Source: Skeletonema tropicum (Eukaryota; Bacillariophyta; Thalassiosirophyceae; Thalassiosirales; Thalassiosiraceae). From it: DNA of 64,000 nucleotides. Positions 60,357 through 64,000 of the stretch are shown piece by piece. Position 1 is the stretch's first letter; each line of letters opens with the position of its first letter. Location of the stretch: NCBI GenBank assembly GCA_037178625.1, contig CM074133.1, forward strand, positions 3,906,001 to 3,970,000. Reading direction: 5' to 3'. A program made the translations under genes and the position numbers. The notes under the pieces were generated by a model. It saw nothing but the letters and a program-made list of their open reading frames with translations. It made no database searches and was not told where the DNA came from.

Positions 60357-61379
60357 TCGAGCGGCTTGTTGTTCCCAGTTGGATGAAGTACAGTGCTGGA
60401 GGCGAGGAAAGACATTTCAGACTTGAGCCGGTGTTATGGTTCCGGGTATCATGGTGACCTGCTGCTTTACTTGTCAAAGGCCTGAGTTGATATGAGGTCG
60501 ATGACGCTTGATTTCTTGTGTCGGTTTGATGGGGTCTTCGATCGGATTTCAAACTCGGTTTGTTGAGTTGTACCAGGATACGAACGTCTCTCTCGTGATT
60601 GCTTCTAAGTTGCTCATCGGTTCTTCAATCTTGCCATTGCCATGTGTCAAGCTCATTTATTCACATCCACCCATCTACATTAAGTCAAAGCCCTGGGAAC
60701 GTGCTCTCTCAGCTGCTCAGCATCCAATTGAAATAAGAAAAGAATATCAAGTAAATCAATCTAATCAAATAAAGAAAAATCAACAATTATCCCTTAGTCC
60801 TCAGTGACAATGCTGAACTCCACCATTACTTTCGGCTGCGAGGAGACCCATTGTTGAAATCTGCAGGAGGAGCAGCATCCTCTGGAGCTTAGATTACTTG
60901 ATTTGAGGTGATATAAAATTTGTAATCAACAGCACCGGGAGAAAAGTCTCAATTGCACAAGACGTTGAGAGGGAGACAATATGTGAGGTTCAACCAAGCC
61001 TGCTAATTGTGACGGCTTCAGCTTCGTAGCTTGATTACGATCTCTGCGGGCTAAAAATATGAACACATTCTGCATTGGGAACAAATCTTTTTGATCAGTG
61101 AGATACTGGCACGAATTCATGAAAATGAAAGTCATTATGTTCTCCAGCTTCTGGTGATTCGAAAAGATGCTGCGCTTCAATCAGCCTCCGTTCGAGTTTG
61201 ATCGTCCTCGTCCTCGTCAGCACACGTCTACCGGCTTGTTGGCCTTCTTCGTCTCACCTCGAATCTTGTCGCTGATGAGGTGAACGTGATTACCCTGGAG
61301 ACTGTTCTTGTCCCTCTCTAATATGTAGTGTTGCTTGTTCATGAAGTGTTGCATGGTCTGGAAGCTGGAATATAGCTCC

Positions 61380-61815
61380 CTCCAATGAGGACTCCATTCC
61401 CTAATAATTGACCTACTCCTACTCATGTACCTACGCGCAGGCCCATCGAGTTCGCCATTTTAGCATTGCATTGTTCATTCACGCACTTCATCTTCAGTTT
61501 GCAACTCAATTACTTGACGTTGATGAATATATCGTTGAATCTATCCCACGGCCACGATATCATAAGGCATAGCTTAAGGCTCTGTAGGGTCAGGTCAGCG
61601 AGCAAACATGCCCCCACTGCAGTAACTCACTCCTCTCCAATAGCCTCTCTGTGGAGTGGTTCACTAAGATGGACGTAGACCGATGCCACCGCTATATACA
61701 TTGTACCAAAGTAAGTGAATGAGCTGTGCTGATCTCTAGATGAATACTTGCAAACACAAATTGCAATTGAACCTCTGGCAACATTTTCATCCTATTCATC
61801 TCAAGCTCTCCTCGT

Positions 61816-61855
<40 letters not shown>

Positions 61856-61896
61856 CAGCATAACCATGATGTTCACACGGTTGTGACAACTGTGGT
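61380..61896 (+). repeat. Diverged single-copy satellite relative (segment copy 4)
   Basis: Counterpart of 40036-40545; the CAG run is two codons longer. Confidence 0.75.
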
Positions 61897-62004
61897 TGTG
61901 TGAAAGCACAAGAATAGACACTCGTGTTGATCTCTCTTTTGCTTTTGGTAATGAACGAAGGAAGCCACCACACAAGTGGCCGCAGTGCTTGGAAAGATAC
62001 GAGG
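61897..62004 (+). repeat. Dispersed repeat R, form 3 (segment copy 4)
   Basis: Same as 40546-40653. Confidence 0.8.
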
Positions 62005-62416
62005 ACCTCTCACAATACAGCATCACGTTGTGGGTTCTTCTCCCTCCGCCTCCGGTCGGCTCGCTTCTCCATCATCATTCTTACACGTTCAAACCATGCC
62101 TTCCCTGTCATACCCGCATCACATTTCCCCTATCGAATTATCGCCGCTGCTCTGCAAAGCAGTCGTACTAAAATAATACCATCAAGAAAGAGAGAGAGAG
62201 AGAGAAGAACAAAAGGTGAGTAATTGGAATGATCTTTCGTCCGCCTCCTCTAACAAATAATACTGCAACAAGAAGGAACTCACCTCGACAACAATTTCAT
62301 CATCATCGCCTATCCAAAACACGATCAATTGTTCCTTCACTCACTGGACTTCCAGCAGCTCCTACCTTCAAGAGCTTATCCTTCTTTCTTCACACGATGC
62401 TAAAGCACCATCCACA

Positions 62417-63806
62417 CTAAAACCACCCAAGAGCCGTAGCAACCGCAATCACTGCTTCCAAACTATCCTCCCGCACCTTCCCAAAGTTCACTCTTGCATC
62501 CTCACAAGCCTCCTTCGATACCTGCTGTGTAATATATCCCCGATCTTCCATTGCTTGAACTGTATTGATGTAATTGACGTTGAATCCAGTGGGAGAGATG
62601 TATTCTGGGTGTGCTTGGAAGGTGAATGCATATGGTTGTACTGTTGTTGATCTCAAAGTTGAAGTGTCATTAGTGGTATTGTCACCATAATCATCACCAT
62701 TATGATGATGTGTTGACATGGTTGTCGAATGTGTGTTGCTGAGGCTGCTTCTGAAATAGAACCTTGTCCTCCTTCGATGAGAAGTAGGCACAAGCTTCGA
62801 TTGGAACATTGGCATTGCCCCCTAACGAAATGGCAAATTCTGGAAGGGATTGGACCATGTCTCCGTGGGTATACAACAGTTCCATACTGCACTCATCACT
62901 ATCACTGTTGCTGCTGGTGGTGCCATCGATAAGGAGTAATTGACGTCCCTCCTCTGTGAGTTGGCTCGATATCCTTCCTGCTTTGGACCCAGTTGGACAC
63001 TTGATTGCTCGCCCACCTTCTTCTATTTCACCACCTCTACCTCCTTCTTTCCCAATATAATATGATCTTCACTACTTCCAAACGCATGAGCAAAACATTG
63101 ACGGCCAAAACAAACTCCCATAGTCTTCAACCTCCTCATTCCGCATCACAGATTGGAGTTTCTCAATCCATTCCACATATCATATCACTTAGGAAATTAG
63201 GTAAATGTTGCATTATCGCTACCTAGACATCATTGAACCAACAATTGGAGTCTTCATACGCCGAGGGCAGAACCAAACAGCGTCGCAGTCGGGACCACGG
63301 GAGAGGGTTGTCTCTCCTACCACAGCTCGTTTGAAAGCCCGGGATATATTGACGTGGATGTCAATAAGCCTGTATACAGGCGAGATATACAACTAACAGG
63401 ATTTGCACGAGAGTATAAGCATATACCCATCTCTATCCGTGGTTTTTGACCGCGTCGAAGTGCTGCCTGAGCCCGCTGGCGACGTATCAAGAATCCATTC
63501 CACACTCGTGTTGTCATACGCTGCAGATGCAGAGAGGGAGCCTGGAATTAGTATGCCATCGTAGCTGGACCACTCGGAGGATGTGAGTGGATAGTCGTTT
63601 GATTGTGCATGATAGATTGTGATGCGTATTGTCAAGTAGTAGTTGCACTCAGCCAATAATGAATATTGCTGCTCTCTATCTCTGATCAGTACTTCTTTGA
63701 GAGAACACTTCTTTTCATATGCTTGACAGAAGAGCTCCAAAAACATCACTGCCGTGTCTTTTGATGGACCGTAGGGAGGATTTTCTTCACAGCTGATCAT
63801 CATCAA
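62417..63806 (-). pseudogene. Class-I glutamine amidotransferase-like gene, disrupted
   Basis: On the minus strand: 63806-~63505 encodes MMMISCEENPPYGPSKDTAV .. SSYDGILIPGSLSASAAYD, the usual start of a type-1 amidotransferase-like domain. WIEKLQSV, then GVCFGRQCFAHAFG with the nucleophile Cys, lie at ~63170-63070. CPTGSKAGR and LLYTHGDMVQSLPEFAISLG follow (~62990-62840), and FQAHPEYISP with the catalytic His and Glu at ~62615-62590. Cys-His-Glu are all present, but the usual His after GVCFG is Arg. The blocks lie in different frames (changes near 63140, 63045 and 62750), and a ~314-bp insertion splits the first block. Introns could explain some changes, but I find no convincing splice sites. 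Relatives hydrolyse glutamine or gamma-glutamyl substrates. Confidence 0.65.
63178..63504. mobile_element. ~314-bp insertion with 13-bp target duplication
   Basis: AATCCATTCCACA occurs at 63165-63177 and again at 63492-63504, flanking 314 bp that interrupts the amidotransferase reading frame (minus-strand VEWI codons are duplicated on both sides). A 13-bp duplication is typical of non-LTR/SINE-type integration. No poly-A tail; a weak TTCGA B-box-like core is present near 63448-63452. The family is not recognised. Confidence 0.65.
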
Positions 63807-64000
63807 GTTTAATGCTTTGCTTCTGCTACTGGCAGTGTAGGAACAATCGGTGCGCGTGGATGTGGATGTGGATGATGATGATGCATCGGCACCGTCCTCG
63901 GTAGCAGCGTCAGCATCAGGACATGACGTGACGTACCATTGTTTGAGAGGAGCACCGATTTTGAAACAATGGTGCGATCATCATCTTCTCTGTTGGATAA
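63807..64000. other. Upstream of amidotransferase-like gene; nothing recognised
   Basis: Contains a short GGATGT/GATGAT run at ~63857-63885. No gene or clear promoter element is visible before the window ends. Confidence 0.3.

Larger units (their letters stand above)
54513..62589 (+). repeat. Segmental duplication, copy 4 (longest)
   Basis: Uninterrupted from the end of array 2 through the IQ-motif gene to the amidotransferase 3' end; it serves as the reference copy. Regions without a recognised gene: 54513-58209, 59629-62416. (AG)n at ~62188-62205, a CAG/CAA run at ~61816-61858 two codons longer than in copy 3, and (TCGTCC)n near 61201 one repeat shorter. Confidence 0.9.

Noticed and set aside
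59768..60415. 215-codon minus-strand ORF with Pro-Thr repeats and Cys-Val repeats
   Set aside because: Built from the GTGTTG minisatellites and the AC microsatellite; the frame depends on repeat number and differs between copies.

Overview
This is a repeat-dominated stretch of a eukaryotic nuclear genome, most likely a centric diatom of the Thalassiosira/Cyclotella/Skeletonema type. I infer this from the MYND + RING-like + Sel1 gene at 1208-2131 (an architecture expanded in diatoms), the pogo-type transposase relic, the unusual EEP-RT retroelement, and the mixed AT-leaning, intron-poor composition. No bacterial-style operons, rRNA, tRNA or CRISPR arrays are seen. Host genes are few: one MYND gene and its truncated neighbour, an IQ-motif gene present three times, and a broken glutamine-amidotransferase-like gene.

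Layout. 1-4.5 kb: an old tandem duplication of a MYND gene with its upstream flank; the second gene copy is truncated at a palindrome. 4.5-5.3 kb: a foldback element with ~280-bp inverted arms. 5.3-6.5 kb: no confident gene. 6.5-10.06 kb: a 39-bp minisatellite, then a ~200-bp GGTGAT-rich satellite. A Tc1/mariner (pogo-like) element at 7173-9134 has inserted into this satellite, and that element itself carries a nested 515-bp MITE-like insertion. 10.06-24.6 kb: 25 head-to-tail copies of a ~590-bp satellite whose unit holds a 138-143 codon ORF with a polyglutamine tract. 24.6-27.0 kb: start of a duplicated single-copy-type segment. 27.0-29.25 kb: unrelated insert with a frameshifted, probably transposon-derived gene. 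29.25-33.7 kb: segment copy 2 up to a 500-N gap. 34.2-41.24 kb: segment copy 3. 41.24-45.6 kb: a non-LTR retroelement with ORF1/ORF2 overlapping as TAATG, a deleted RT and a frameshift. 45.7-46.5 kb: minus-strand remnant resembling a Penelope-like element with a full hammerhead ribozyme fold. 46.7-54.5 kb: second 590-bp array (14 units). 54.5-62.6 kb: segment copy 4, the longest. 62.4-63.8 kb: the amidotransferase-like pseudogene on the minus strand, split by a ~314-bp insertion with a 13-bp target duplication.

The window is best read as repeated duplication of one block (590-bp array, then the segment carrying the IQ-motif gene, then the 3' end of the amidotransferase gene). A diverged single-copy relative of the satellite unit sits inside that same segment. 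The most notable items are the hammerhead ribozyme at 45704-45769, the ORF-bearing satellite with a trimeric higher-order repeat, and the foldback element. Several copy-specific frameshifts lie in homopolymers or dinucleotide runs or next to the N gap, so assembly error competes with real decay as an explanation.
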